From assembly GCA_964642165.1 (NCBI GenBank), contig CAZXOC010000021.1, forward strand, positions 1 through 44,520: 44,520 nucleotides of DNA, in the 5' to 3' direction. The notes under the pieces were generated by a model that was given only the letters and a program-made list of their open reading frames with translations, did not search any database and was not told the DNA's origin. Numbering within the stretch: the stretch's first letter is position 1; each line of letters begins with the position of its first letter. This DNA is from CAYRVX01 sp964642165. GTDB lineage: Bacteria; Planctomycetota; Phycisphaerae; SM23-33. The position numbers and the translations under genes are program-made. Below are positions 15,294-23,437 of the stretch, in pieces.

Positions 15294-17930
15294 CTATTCC
15301 CGGAGGATGCCCGTCGCCTCGACGCGCTGATCCAGCTTCCCGTCCGGCACGATCACAACGACCCACGGCGCCTTCAGGGACTGCATCCTGCATTCCCAGG
15401 TCAGCTTCCGAGAACCGCGCGGCTGCAGGTCCGCCGTCTTCTCCGCCTCCGGGACCCTGAGGTTGTGCGCCCGCACGGCGAACCGATGCCGCCCGGATCC
15501 GGTCGCCGCCAGTGTGATCGTGACGCGGCCGTCAGGCCCGGTCGTGTGCGCGACACGCAGGCCCGGGTCGCCCCGGGGCGTTGCGAGCGGGGCGGCGAGG
15601 TCGCACATCAGCCAGATCCACCGCGACACCGGATGCACCCATACTTCCTTGTAGTTCCACACGTTGGTGAATGGCCAGTAGGGCAGGTCGCGGTTGGCGA
15701 GGCTCTTGATACCGACGGGGAGCGACCCGACGGCGTCGCCGGACCGGGCCGTGTACTGCGGCGCGAAGTCGTAGCCCTCGCCGTACATCGTGCTCTGGGC
15801 GAAGGGGTTCTTCCCGACGACCCAGTACAACTGCTCCCGGCAGAGCTCGAGCAGCTCGGGGCTCCTGCGCAGACGGGCCGCGGCCGCAACGGCCTTCGTC
15901 TGCGAGAGCACCGTTCCGTAATGGCCCCGGAAGGTGCTCCGCGGCTGGACGGGGAAGACGCGCACCCGCCAGCCGCCGCCGACATCGAGGCCGTTGAGGA
16001 TCTGCTCCTTCACCGCGTCCTTCAGGTTCCCCCGCCAGCGCTTGTGCTCATCGACGTGGTGGAGGGCGTTGGGCAGCGTCCGCCAGGGCGCGGTGAGCTG
16101 CGCCATGGCCTTCTGGTAGTACTCCGAATGCAGCGTCGCGACGGCGTACCAGTCCATCCAGTCCCGGTGGTCCGGAAGCGCATCGCAGAGCCCGGCGAGC
16201 GCAACGACGGGCGCCTGCTCGTGGCCGCGATGCACGTACCGCAGACGTGCCGCCTTCCTCGGGTTCTGGTGGAAGAACCCGGTGATGGGCACCCTCAGGC
16301 CGGGCAGGAACTCCCGCTGCTGGCTTCGGACGATCACCCGCGCCAGCTCGACGGCCTTGTCGGCGTAGCGCTTCTCGCCGGTGGCGCGAAACAGCTCCAG
16401 CGAGGCGAGCGCGCCGATGGAGGCGTGCTCGACGTGGGTGGTGTCGGCCGGTCTCTTCCCCAGACGGTCCACCCCGAACTGCCAGTCCTCCTTCGCCATG
16501 TCGAGGGCCCTGGCCGCCAGCGGGGGCTTGCCTTGTGGCAGGACGCGCGCGGCGATGGCCTCCGCGGCGGCGGCGTAGAAGCTGCCCTGCGCCGTGCACC
16601 GCGCCTTGGCGACCACGTCGTCGACGTCGCCGATCTCGTTGTTCGTCCAGAAGCGATGCGTGGCCCACTCGATGCGGTAGCCGTCCCGGAAGCTGGTCTT
16701 CATCACCCAGTCCAGGCCCCACCTGGCCTCCTCGATGAGGCGCTTCCGGAGCGCGCCGCGCCGGCCCCGATCGCGCAGCCGCCCGGCCAGGTCGAACATC
16801 GCGTAGACCGCCTCGGAGGTGTTGACCAGGCCCTGCGAGAGGTCGCCGGCGTCGTGCCATCCGCCGTTGATGACGATCCGCTTCCCGTCGTGCTCGCCCT
16901 GCCAGTCCCTATGGCACACGTCGTGGACGCCGGGGATCGCGTCGCCGCAGCGCTCCACGTAGAAGAAGTTGATCGCCTTCCAGATCGTCCGCTCCCATAT
17001 GTCGTCGCCGATCCGGAACGGCCGCGTCTCGACATCCCCGGCGCGCAGGCGATACGTGCCCGGGGTCGTGACTTCGGAGAAGTCCATCACCCCGAAGCGC
17101 CCGAGCCCCGTGCTTACCGTCCGGACGGCCTTGGACAGCGCGGGCCGATCCGCCCCCCGGCGCACGAGCTGGAAGCGCTCGGCGGCCAGGTCGCCGGCGA
17201 TGGCCCTCTTCGTGCCGACGGTCGGGTAGCCGGTGTGGCTGAAGGCGATCCTGCCTGGCGCCACGTTCCACCCCTCGTAGTGGTCCGCCGCGACGCGCTG
17301 AAGCTCGAGGTGATCGATGTCGAACGTGGCGACCTCGGCCGCGCCCTCCTCGTTGCCGTTCATGACGTACGTGAAGGCGACCTCCGTCACCTGGTCGCGC
17401 GCGAGGTCGGGGATCTCCCACACGACGCGGTTCCAGCGCTTGTTCTCGAGCAGGAAGTGATGCGTGTCGCGCCCGAGCTTCCTGCCGCGGTTGCCCAGGC
17501 TCGCGCTCAGCGCGACGGCGTGGTGGCCCGGCAGATCGGGCCAGACCCAGAAGGACAGGCGGTTGTACGCGCGCCAGTCGGCCCCGCCGAAGGCGCGCAC
17601 CGCCGAGGTGGACCCGAAGACGCCGCCGCCGGGACTGGGCTTGGCGCCCTTGGTGCGGCTGCGGAAACGGAGGGATCGCTTGCCGTCCTTGCAGCGTTCG
17701 GCCGTCAGGGCGATGTCGCCCTTGCCCTGCGCCCAGAAGCTCATCTTCCAGGGGTCGAGGCTCTCCATGTCGGCGATCTGTCGGCTCTGGAGGACCTTCT
17801 TCGCACGCCAGCGCCGTGCCGCGGAATCCTCCTGTGGGATCGGCATCGGCATGCGGGGCGGGGCCTCCCCGGCGGCTGCGCCGACAGAGACAAGGCAGCC
17901 GAGAGCTGCCCAGCGCGATCTCATCTGCAT
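15294..17930 (-). CDS. Glycoside hydrolase family 9 enzyme with accessory domains
   Basis: An 878-residue exported enzyme. Seen in order: a signal peptide (about 1-22), a beta-sandwich region like a carbohydrate-binding module (about 60-225), an N-terminal Ig-like domain typical of CelD-type GH9 enzymes (about 235-325), the (alpha/alpha)6 catalytic domain (about 335-775), and a C-terminal Ig-like domain (about 785-870). The GH9 signature GGWHDAGD carries Asp360 and Asp363, and KEVWVHPVS near the end of the catalytic domain places Glu762 at the expected acid position. GH9 enzymes cut beta-1,4-glucans, though some act as exo-glucosaminidases or on other beta-glucans. The start at 17930 is chosen for AGGAGAG; an earlier in-frame ATG at 17975 lacks a site and would displace the signal peptide. 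It heads a minus-strand run with the cupin gene. Confidence 0.9.
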   Translation of the reverse strand: MQMRSRWAALGCLVSVGAAAGEAPPRMPMPIPQEDSAARRWRAKKVLQSRQIADMESLDPWKMSFWAQGKGDIALTAERCKDGKRSLRFRSRTKGAKPSPGGGVFGSTSAVRAFGGADWRAYNRLSFWVWPDLPGHHAVALSASLGNRGRKLGRDTHHFLLENKRWNRVVWEIPDLARDQVTEVAFTYVMNGNEEGAAEVATFDIDHLELQRVAADHYEGWNVAPGRIAFSHTGYPTVGTKRAIAGDLAAERFQLVRRGADRPALSKAVRTVSTGLGRFGVMDFSEVTTPGTYRLRAGDVETRPFRIGDDIWERTIWKAINFFYVERCGDAIPGVHDVCHRDWQGEHDGKRIVINGGWHDAGDLSQGLVNTSEAVYAMFDLAGRLRDRGRRGALRKRLIEEARWGLDWVMKTSFRDGYRIEWATHRFWTNNEIGDVDDVVAKARCTAQGSFYAAAAEAIAARVLPQGKPPLAARALDMAKEDWQFGVDRLGKRPADTTHVEHASIGALASLELFRATGEKRYADKAVELARVIVRSQQREFLPGLRVPITGFFHQNPRKAARLRYVHRGHEQAPVVALAGLCDALPDHRDWMDWYAVATLHSEYYQKAMAQLTAPWRTLPNALHHVDEHKRWRGNLKDAVKEQILNGLDVGGGWRVRVFPVQPRSTFRGHYGTVLSQTKAVAAAARLRRSPELLELCREQLYWVVGKNPFAQSTMYGEGYDFAPQYTARSGDAVGSLPVGIKSLANRDLPYWPFTNVWNYKEVWVHPVSRWIWLMCDLAAPLATPRGDPGLRVAHTTGPDGRVTITLAATGSGRHRFAVRAHNLRVPEAEKTADLQPRGSRKLTWECRMQSLKAPWVVVIVPDGKLDQRVEATGILRE

Positions 17931-18171
17931 CGTGTCACTCTCCTGGCGGGGCGTGCAGCCAAACGGTTTCCGCATGATTCTGCGCGATGGCAGGAAGGTC
18001 CGCTACGGGCTTGAACCCATCGGCGGCCGCGGGAGGGCGTGCCGTTCGAGGCGCGACCGAACGGCGTCGGGCCTGACGAACGGCCCGAGCGGGTCGGCAA
18101 TGGGCGCGGCGCATCGGTCCCCGAGCATGACGCCATGCGCCTCGCCGCGGCGCGAGGCCCCCCGCCGGCGG

Positions 18172-19239
18172 TCAGGACTTGGCGGACACGCCGCCCCAGA
18201 TGTGTCTCCAGACCATGGCCGTGTTCAGGACCGCGTCGTGCAGAACGGCGCGGTCCATCGCCCGGAGGAGATCCTGTCCCGTCGAGCCGTTGAACAACTC
18301 GTCGAACGTCGCTCTCGCCTTGGGGTCGTCATACGGGTAGTTCCCCGGCGGCGCGGCGATGCTGGCGACGGCGAACGATAGCCGGCACACGTTGATGCAG
18401 TCGAGCCAGACGTCCGTCTTCTTGGCCAGGGGAGGGACGCTCGGCGAGAACGCCAGCCCGACGGCGGCGTCGACGGCGCGAGCCCTCTTGAGGACCGTGG
18501 CGGGTTTGGGCGCGCCGCTGCTCTTCAGCAGGTTCTCCTTCTCGAAGTACGGGCCGACCTTCGCGGCCCAGTGGTGCTCCCAGGTCTTGTGCAGGGGCCT
18601 CTTGTTCTTGTGTTGCTTCTCGGGGATGCCGCCGCCATAGGACGACAGCTTCCGCCCGTCGCAGTGACAGGGCATGCACATGTCCGCGAGGAAATGGCTG
18701 AGCATGAAGAAGTACAGTGCCGCCGCCTCCTCGCGCGTTCGGGCCTTCCGGCCGACGTACTTGATGAAGTCGATCTTGCCGGGCAGAAGCTTGTCCACTG
18801 CCTCGCTGCCCAGGACGAGCAGGTCCTTCATCATCGTGGTCATGCTCATCGCGCGGTTGGGCAGGTGCTGGCCGGCCTTCTTCACGTCGCCCTTGTAGGG
18901 CTGGGCCCACCACGTCTTGGGGAGGCTGCTGTCGGCCTTGACGAGGCGGCCCAGCTTGCGGCGTGCCCCGACGCGCTTCAGGAGGACGTCCTTGCGGGCG
19001 ATGAAGCGCTCGACGTTGTCCTTCCCGCAGTACGGTTCGATCTTCAGCACGTGGTTGTCCACGCGGCCTCCGGCCCGGCGCGCATCCGTCTGGTCGGGGA
19101 TCCACGCCCCGACGGTGGCCATCCCGGCGTGCGGTTTCAGCAGCCGGACCAGGCCGCTTCGCCTGTTAAGCGCCTTGTCCTCGTCCGCCAGCAGGGCGAT
19201 GGCCCGGATGGCAATCCATGAGTGCGTTCTCTGGTTCAT
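18172..19239 (-). CDS. Zinc-dependent phospholipase C / S1-P1 nuclease-like protein
   Basis: A 355-residue, mostly helical protein. Seen: HSWIAIRAIALLA at the N-terminus with an early histidine, then SHFLADMCMPCHCD in the middle and TWEHHW soon after, giving the spaced His and Asp residues that bind three zinc ions in the zinc-dependent phospholipase C and S1/P1 nuclease superfamily (motif HxxxD with HFxxDxxxPxH). The start at 19239 is set by AAAGGAG. There is no signal peptide, which is odd because relatives are normally exported. Family members cleave phospholipid head groups or nucleic acids; this one may be either, or inactive. It has no evident operon partner: 241 bp separate it from the GH9 gene downstream and a small unknown gene lies upstream. 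Confidence 0.68.
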   Translation of the reverse strand: MNQRTHSWIAIRAIALLADEDKALNRRSGLVRLLKPHAGMATVGAWIPDQTDARRAGGRVDNHVLKIEPYCGKDNVERFIARKDVLLKRVGARRKLGRLVKADSSLPKTWWAQPYKGDVKKAGQHLPNRAMSMTTMMKDLLVLGSEAVDKLLPGKIDFIKYVGRKARTREEAAALYFFMLSHFLADMCMPCHCDGRKLSSYGGGIPEKQHKNKRPLHKTWEHHWAAKVGPYFEKENLLKSSGAPKPATVLKRARAVDAAVGLAFSPSVPPLAKKTDVWLDCINVCRLSFAVASIAAPPGNYPYDDPKARATFDELFNGSTGQDLLRAMDRAVLHDAVLNTAMVWRHIWGGVSAKS

Positions 19240-19473
19240 ACCTGTTCTCCTTTCCCGCGGCTTCCGAACCCTGTTGAGCTGAGCTAGCGGTGGTCGGGCG
19301 CCCCACGGCGCCCCCCATCCCGGCCCCGCGATAGTATGGTAGCACCGCGCCGACGGATTGACCACCCTCATTCGGATATGTGCGCGCGAGCTGCCGCCCG
19401 GCCATGCCGCGGCGTTCGCCGCCCTCAGGACGGCGCCGGAGCAGACGTGGAAGCTCGCGGGAGGTCCTCCCGT

Positions 19474-19842
19474 TCAGGAGAGCGGCCCGGAGCCCGGCTC
19501 CCTTGCGCGCATCCGGCGAGCGATGCCCTGGAGGCTAATAAAGGGCTCCAGCGGGTCCCGCGCCGCAGCGGGCATGTCGTCGCCGCTCCAGTGCACCGGG
19601 CCGAAGCGCGCGGGCCGGCCCGATCCCGCCAGCAGCTCGCAGTCCGCGTCGCCTCGGCTGAAATGCCGGAACTCGTAGGGGTACGGCAGGAAGCCCTCCT
19701 CGGCGAGCCGCTCGCGAAGCATCTCGCGCAGGCAGCGGAGCGGCTCGCCGCACTCGGCGACGGGGTAGTCCAGCAGCCGCTGCATGAACGCGTGCGCCGC
19801 GTCCATCTGCCGCGTCCAGTATGTCCGGTCGTCGGGGGGCAC
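19474..19842 (-). CDS. Hypothetical protein, 122 residues
   Basis: I do not recognise a family. The chosen start is a GTG at 19842, because GGAGA sits nine bases upstream; an in-frame ATG at 19878 has no good ribosome binding site and would add a Pro-rich stretch. The protein is acidic-to-neutral, with an N-terminal helical half (YWTRQMDAAHAFMQRLLDYP, then CLREMLRERLAEEGF) and a C-terminal half rich in Pro, Arg and aromatics. It has no signal peptide and no membrane segment. It is divergent from the oxidoreductase gene at 20008, sharing a 165-bp intergenic region. Residue composition and start context look real, but it could still be a spurious frame. Confidence 0.55.
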   Translation of the reverse strand: MPPDDRTYWTRQMDAAHAFMQRLLDYPVAECGEPLRCLREMLRERLAEEGFLPYPYEFRHFSRGDADCELLAGSGRPARFGPVHWSGDDMPAAARDPLEPFISLQGIARRMRAREPGSGPLS

Positions 19843-20007
19843 GGGTGGGTCTCCGGTTCGGTCCGGCGGGCATTCCACCGGAAGGCGCCCGGGGGCACAG
19901 GGCGGTTTTCCTGGCGGGCTGCGGCCGGCGGGCGGACAATCCGCGGGCGCCGGCGCCTGCTGCGGCGTTGAAGGACTGGGACCGCGACCATTCGAGAGGA
20001 GTGTGCG

Positions 20008-21333
20008 ATGCGACGCAAGCGCCTGTCACGACGAACGGTGCTGAAGACGGCAGCGACGGCGGCGCTGGGGTTCCGCTTCCTTCCGAGGCGGGTGCTGGGG
20101 GGCCAGGGCCACACCGCCGCGAGCGACCGGCTGAACGTCGCGGGCATCGGCGTCGGCGGCAAGGGGCACAGCGACGTGGTCGGCATGGGTAGCGAGAACA
20201 TCGTCGCCCTGTGCGACGTGGACGAGCACCGCGCGGGCGGGGCGCTGCGGAAGTTCCCCGACGCCCGGCGATTCAAAGACTACCGCGTGATGTTCGACAA
20301 GATGGCCAACAAGATCGACGCGGTGACCGTCTCCACGCCGGACCACCACCACGCCCCGGCCGCGATGCTCGCGCTGGAACGCGGCAAGCACGTCTTCTGC
20401 CAGAAGCCCCTGACGCACTCGGTCTACGAGGCCCGGCTGCTCGCCGAGAGGGCCCAGCAGCAGAAGGTCGCCACGATCATGGGCATCCAGGGACACTGCA
20501 GCGAAGCCACCCGCCTGATCTGCGAGACCATCTGGGCCGGGTGGATCGGCGACGTCAAGGAGGTGATCTACTGGACGAACCGCCCGATCTGGCCGCAGGG
20601 CCTCGGCCGCCCGGAGGACACCCCGCCCGTGCCCGCCGGAATGAGCTGGGACCTGTGGCTGGGCCCGGCGCCCGTCCGCCCGTACCACCCCATCTACGCG
20701 CCCTTCAAGTGGCGTGGCTGGTGGGACTTCGGCACGGGCGCGCTGGGGGACATCGGCTGCCACGCCATCGCCGCGGCGTTCTGGGCGCTGAACCTGGGGC
20801 ACCCGACGAGCATCGAGGCCGAGACGTCGCAACGCTACGAGGAGACGGCCCCGAAGTGGTCGATCGTGCGGTACGACATCCCGGCCGGCAAGATGCCCAA
20901 CGGCCGGAAGCGCCCGCCGCTGAAGCTGGTGTGGTACGACGGCGGGAAGATCCCCCCTCGCCCCGCCGAGCTGGAGCCGACGCGCACGATGGGCAATGGC
21001 GGGAACCTCATCATCGGCACGAAGGGCACGCTGTTCAACGGGCGGATCATCCCCGAGACGAAGTACAAGGAGATGATGCGGACGCCGCCGCCCAAGGTGC
21101 TCAAGCGATCGCCGGGCATCTACGCGGAGTTCATCCGCGCGTGCAAGGGCGGCGAGAAGACCGTCGCCGACTTCACGTTCTCCGGCGCCCTGACGGAGCT
21201 GGTGCTGGCCGGCAACCTCGCCGTCCGCACGGGCAAGCGCATCGAGTACGACGGGGCGAACATGAAGTGCACCAACCTGCCGGAGGCCAACCGGTTCGTC
21301 CGCCGCAAGTACCGCAAGGGCTGGACGCTGTGA
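20008..21333 (+). CDS. Gfo/Idh/MocA family oxidoreductase, Tat-exported
   Basis: A 441-residue NAD(P)-dependent oxidoreductase-like protein. It begins with a twin-arginine export signal (RRKRLSRRTVLK followed by a hydrophobic stretch), as is common for this family in planctomycetes. The Rossmann domain shows GIGVGGKG (residues about 46-53) and ALCDVD at the end of the second strand. The family's EKP motif appears as CQKP with Lys133, so Glu is replaced by Gln. The C-terminal dehydrogenase domain contains GALGDIGCH and GTKGTLFNGR. Such enzymes oxidise or epimerise sugars and inositols. The ribosome binding site is GAGAGGAG. It is followed 26 bp later by the PmoA-ThuA fusion gene, probably in one operon. 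Confidence 0.92.
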   Translation: MRRKRLSRRTVLKTAATAALGFRFLPRRVLGGQGHTAASDRLNVAGIGVGGKGHSDVVGMGSENIVALCDVDEHRAGGALRKFPDARRFKDYRVMFDKMANKIDAVTVSTPDHHHAPAAMLALERGKHVFCQKPLTHSVYEARLLAERAQQQKVATIMGIQGHCSEATRLICETIWAGWIGDVKEVIYWTNRPIWPQGLGRPEDTPPVPAGMSWDLWLGPAPVRPYHPIYAPFKWRGWWDFGTGALGDIGCHAIAAAFWALNLGHPTSIEAETSQRYEETAPKWSIVRYDIPAGKMPNGRKRPPLKLVWYDGGKIPPRPAELEPTRTMGNGGNLIIGTKGTLFNGRIIPETKYKEMMRTPPPKVLKRSPGIYAEFIRACKGGEKTVADFTFSGALTELVLAGNLAVRTGKRIEYDGANMKCTNLPEANRFVRRKYRKGWTL

Positions 21334-21359
21334 CGCCGCGGGGTGAGCGAGGTAGGAAC

Positions 21360-23345
21360 ATGGGCGACAAGCTCCCGGCGCTCCTGGCGGCCGCGATGGT
21401 CCTCTGGACCGGCGCCGCGGCCCCCGCGGGCGTCACCGTCGAGGTCCGCGCCGGCAAGTTCGACCGCGCGAACGTGCCGGTGACGCTGGCGCTGCCCGAG
21501 GCCCTCGCCGGCGCGGCCCGCTGCCGGCTGACGCGGCTGGACACGAAGCAGGCCGTGCCCGCACAGCTCGCCCCGGGCAAGCCGCCCGCGCTGGTCTGGA
21601 TGCTCGCCGACCCGCTGCGGCGCGGGCAGGTGCGGCGCTACCGCCTGGAGGCGCTCGCTGCGGCGCCCTCGGCCGGACGCGTCGCGGCCGTGACGGTCCG
21701 GGACGACGGCAAGCGCCTGAGCGTCGCCGTCGACGGCAAGGGCGTGCTGACCTACAACCACGCCGTCGTAGAGCCGCCGGAGGGCATGGACACCCGCTAC
21801 CGCCGCAGCGGGCACATCCACCCCCTGCGCAACCCGCGGGGCGACGTGCTGACCGACGACTTCGCCCCCGACCACGCCCACCAGCACGGGGTCATGTTCC
21901 CCTGGACGAAGTGCACGTTCGAGGGCCGGCCGGCGGAGTTCTGGAACCAGAAGCTCGGCCTGGGGACGGTGGAGCACGCCCGCTTCGAGGGCTTCGGCGG
22001 CGGGGAGGTGTTCGGCCACTTCGCGGCGACGCTGCGTCACGTGGCGCTGAAGGCCCCCGGCGGGCCGAAGGCCGCGCTGCGGGAGACGTGGCGCGTTCGC
22101 GTGTACCGCCGCACGGACGGCTTCCTGTTCGACCTGGACTCCGCGCAGGCCTGCGCCACGAAGGCCCCGCTGGAGATCCAGAAGTACCACTACGGCGGGA
22201 TGGCGATCCGCTGCCGGCGCGAGTGGATCGGCAAGGGCGACTTCCTCACCAGCGAGGGCCGGACACGCAAGGACGGCAACCACACCCGCCCCAGGTGGGT
22301 CGACGTGCACGGGAAGATCGGCGGAAAGCCCACCGGCGCGGCGATCCTCTGCCATCCGTCGAACTTCCGCTTCCCCCAGCCGGTGCGGCTGCACCCCGAC
22401 AAGCCGTACTTCTGCTTCGCCCCGATGGTGCTGGGGGCGTTCCGCATCGAGCCCGGCAAGCCGTACGTCTCGCGGTACCGCTTCTACGTGCACGACGGCC
22501 GGCTCGCCCCGGCTGTCGCCGAGGCGCTCTGGAACGACTACGCCCACCCGGCGGAGGCGCGGATCGTCGACGCCCCGCCCGCGGCGAGGGAAACGCGGAA
22601 GATCGTGCTCATCGCCGGTCGGCCCAGCCACAGCAAGGACACGCACGCGTGGGACAAGGACGCCCGCCTGCTGAAACGCTGCCTGGACACGTCGCCCGAC
22701 GCGAAGGGCGTGCGGACGGAGGTTCACTTCGACGGCTGGCCGAAGGACGCCAACACGCTGAACGACGCCGCGGCCATCGTGCTGCTGTCCGACGGCTTCC
22801 GGGGGCATCCGTTCTTCTCGGTCCTGCGGCGCGCGGCGCACGTCGAGCGCCTGATGCGGCGCGGCGTGGGGCTGGCGTGCATCCACTACGCCGTAGCGGC
22901 GCTGCCGCCGCACGAGGAAACGCTGCGGGCGTGGATCGGCGGCATCTACAAGCAGGGGTACTCGAAGAATCCCATGAACACGGTCGAGGTCCGGCCCGCG
23001 ACGCCCGCGCACCCGATCTGCCGCGGCTGGAAGCCCTATACCGTCAAGGATGAGCTGTACTACCGCATCTGGTTCGGCGGCGACGGCGGCAAGGCCACGC
23101 CGATCATGACCGCCCTGCTGCCGCCGAAGAGCCCGAAGCGCGAGGTGGTCGCCTGGGCCCTCGAGCGCGGCGACGGCGGGCGGGGCTTCGGCTTCACGGG
23201 CGCGCACTTCCACAAGAACTGGTACATCCCCGAGTTCCGCACGATGGTCCTCAACGCGATCCTGTGGGTCGCGAAGGTCGACGTCCCCGCCGGCGGCGTG
23301 CGGTCGTCGGTGGCGACGAAAGCGGCGGGCAAGCCCGCCCGCTAA
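21360..23345 (+). CDS. PmoA-like (DUF6807) and ThuA-like fusion protein
   Basis: A 661-residue exported protein with two regions. After a signal peptide (about 1-21), residues about 22-405 resemble the PmoA-like family often found in planctomycetes (motifs HIHPLRNPRGDVLTDDF and DHAHQHGVMFPW). From about 410 (RKIVLIAGRPSHS) to 640 the sequence resembles ThuA-like proteins, a class I glutamine-amidotransferase-like fold linked to trehalose utilisation, with GVGLACIHYAV and the late FGFTGAHFHKNW. The catalytic activities of both regions are unknown. It lies 26 bp after the Gfo/Idh/MocA gene; ThuA-like and Gfo/Idh/MocA genes are frequent partners in sugar metabolism. The last eight residues (KAAGKPAR) and the stop codon lie within a 26-bp repeat element, so the natural C-terminus may have been altered by it. 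Confidence 0.85.
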   Translation: MGDKLPALLAAAMVLWTGAAAPAGVTVEVRAGKFDRANVPVTLALPEALAGAARCRLTRLDTKQAVPAQLAPGKPPALVWMLADPLRRGQVRRYRLEALAAAPSAGRVAAVTVRDDGKRLSVAVDGKGVLTYNHAVVEPPEGMDTRYRRSGHIHPLRNPRGDVLTDDFAPDHAHQHGVMFPWTKCTFEGRPAEFWNQKLGLGTVEHARFEGFGGGEVFGHFAATLRHVALKAPGGPKAALRETWRVRVYRRTDGFLFDLDSAQACATKAPLEIQKYHYGGMAIRCRREWIGKGDFLTSEGRTRKDGNHTRPRWVDVHGKIGGKPTGAAILCHPSNFRFPQPVRLHPDKPYFCFAPMVLGAFRIEPGKPYVSRYRFYVHDGRLAPAVAEALWNDYAHPAEARIVDAPPAARETRKIVLIAGRPSHSKDTHAWDKDARLLKRCLDTSPDAKGVRTEVHFDGWPKDANTLNDAAAIVLLSDGFRGHPFFSVLRRAAHVERLMRRGVGLACIHYAVAALPPHEETLRAWIGGIYKQGYSKNPMNTVEVRPATPAHPICRGWKPYTVKDELYYRIWFGGDGGKATPIMTALLPPKSPKREVVAWALERGDGGRGFGFTGAHFHKNWYIPEFRTMVLNAILWVAKVDVPAGGVRSSVATKAAGKPAR

Positions 23346-23347
23346 AC
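23322..23347 (+). repeat. REP-like hairpin repeat, copy 1
   Basis: A 26-bp unit containing GGCGGGCAAGCCCGCC (a 7-bp hairpin around AA) followed by CGCTAAAC. It overlaps the end of the preceding gene, encoding its last residues and its TAA stop. Confidence 0.75.
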
Positions 23348-23376
23348 AGAGCGCAGCAAACGCCTGCAAAAACGTA

Positions 23377-23402
23377 GTTTAGCGGGCGGGCTTGCCCGCC
23401 GC
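23377..23402 (-). repeat. REP-like hairpin repeat, copy 2 (inverted)
   Basis: A perfect 26-bp inverted copy of the unit at 23322-23347, separated from it by 29 bp. Together they can form one long cruciform or two hairpins between the convergent PmoA-ThuA and CE15-like genes, where they may also serve as a transcription end. Confidence 0.75.
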
Positions 23403-23437
23403 TTCTTCCCGCTCCGCGCTCTACCGCGCCCCGCGCC

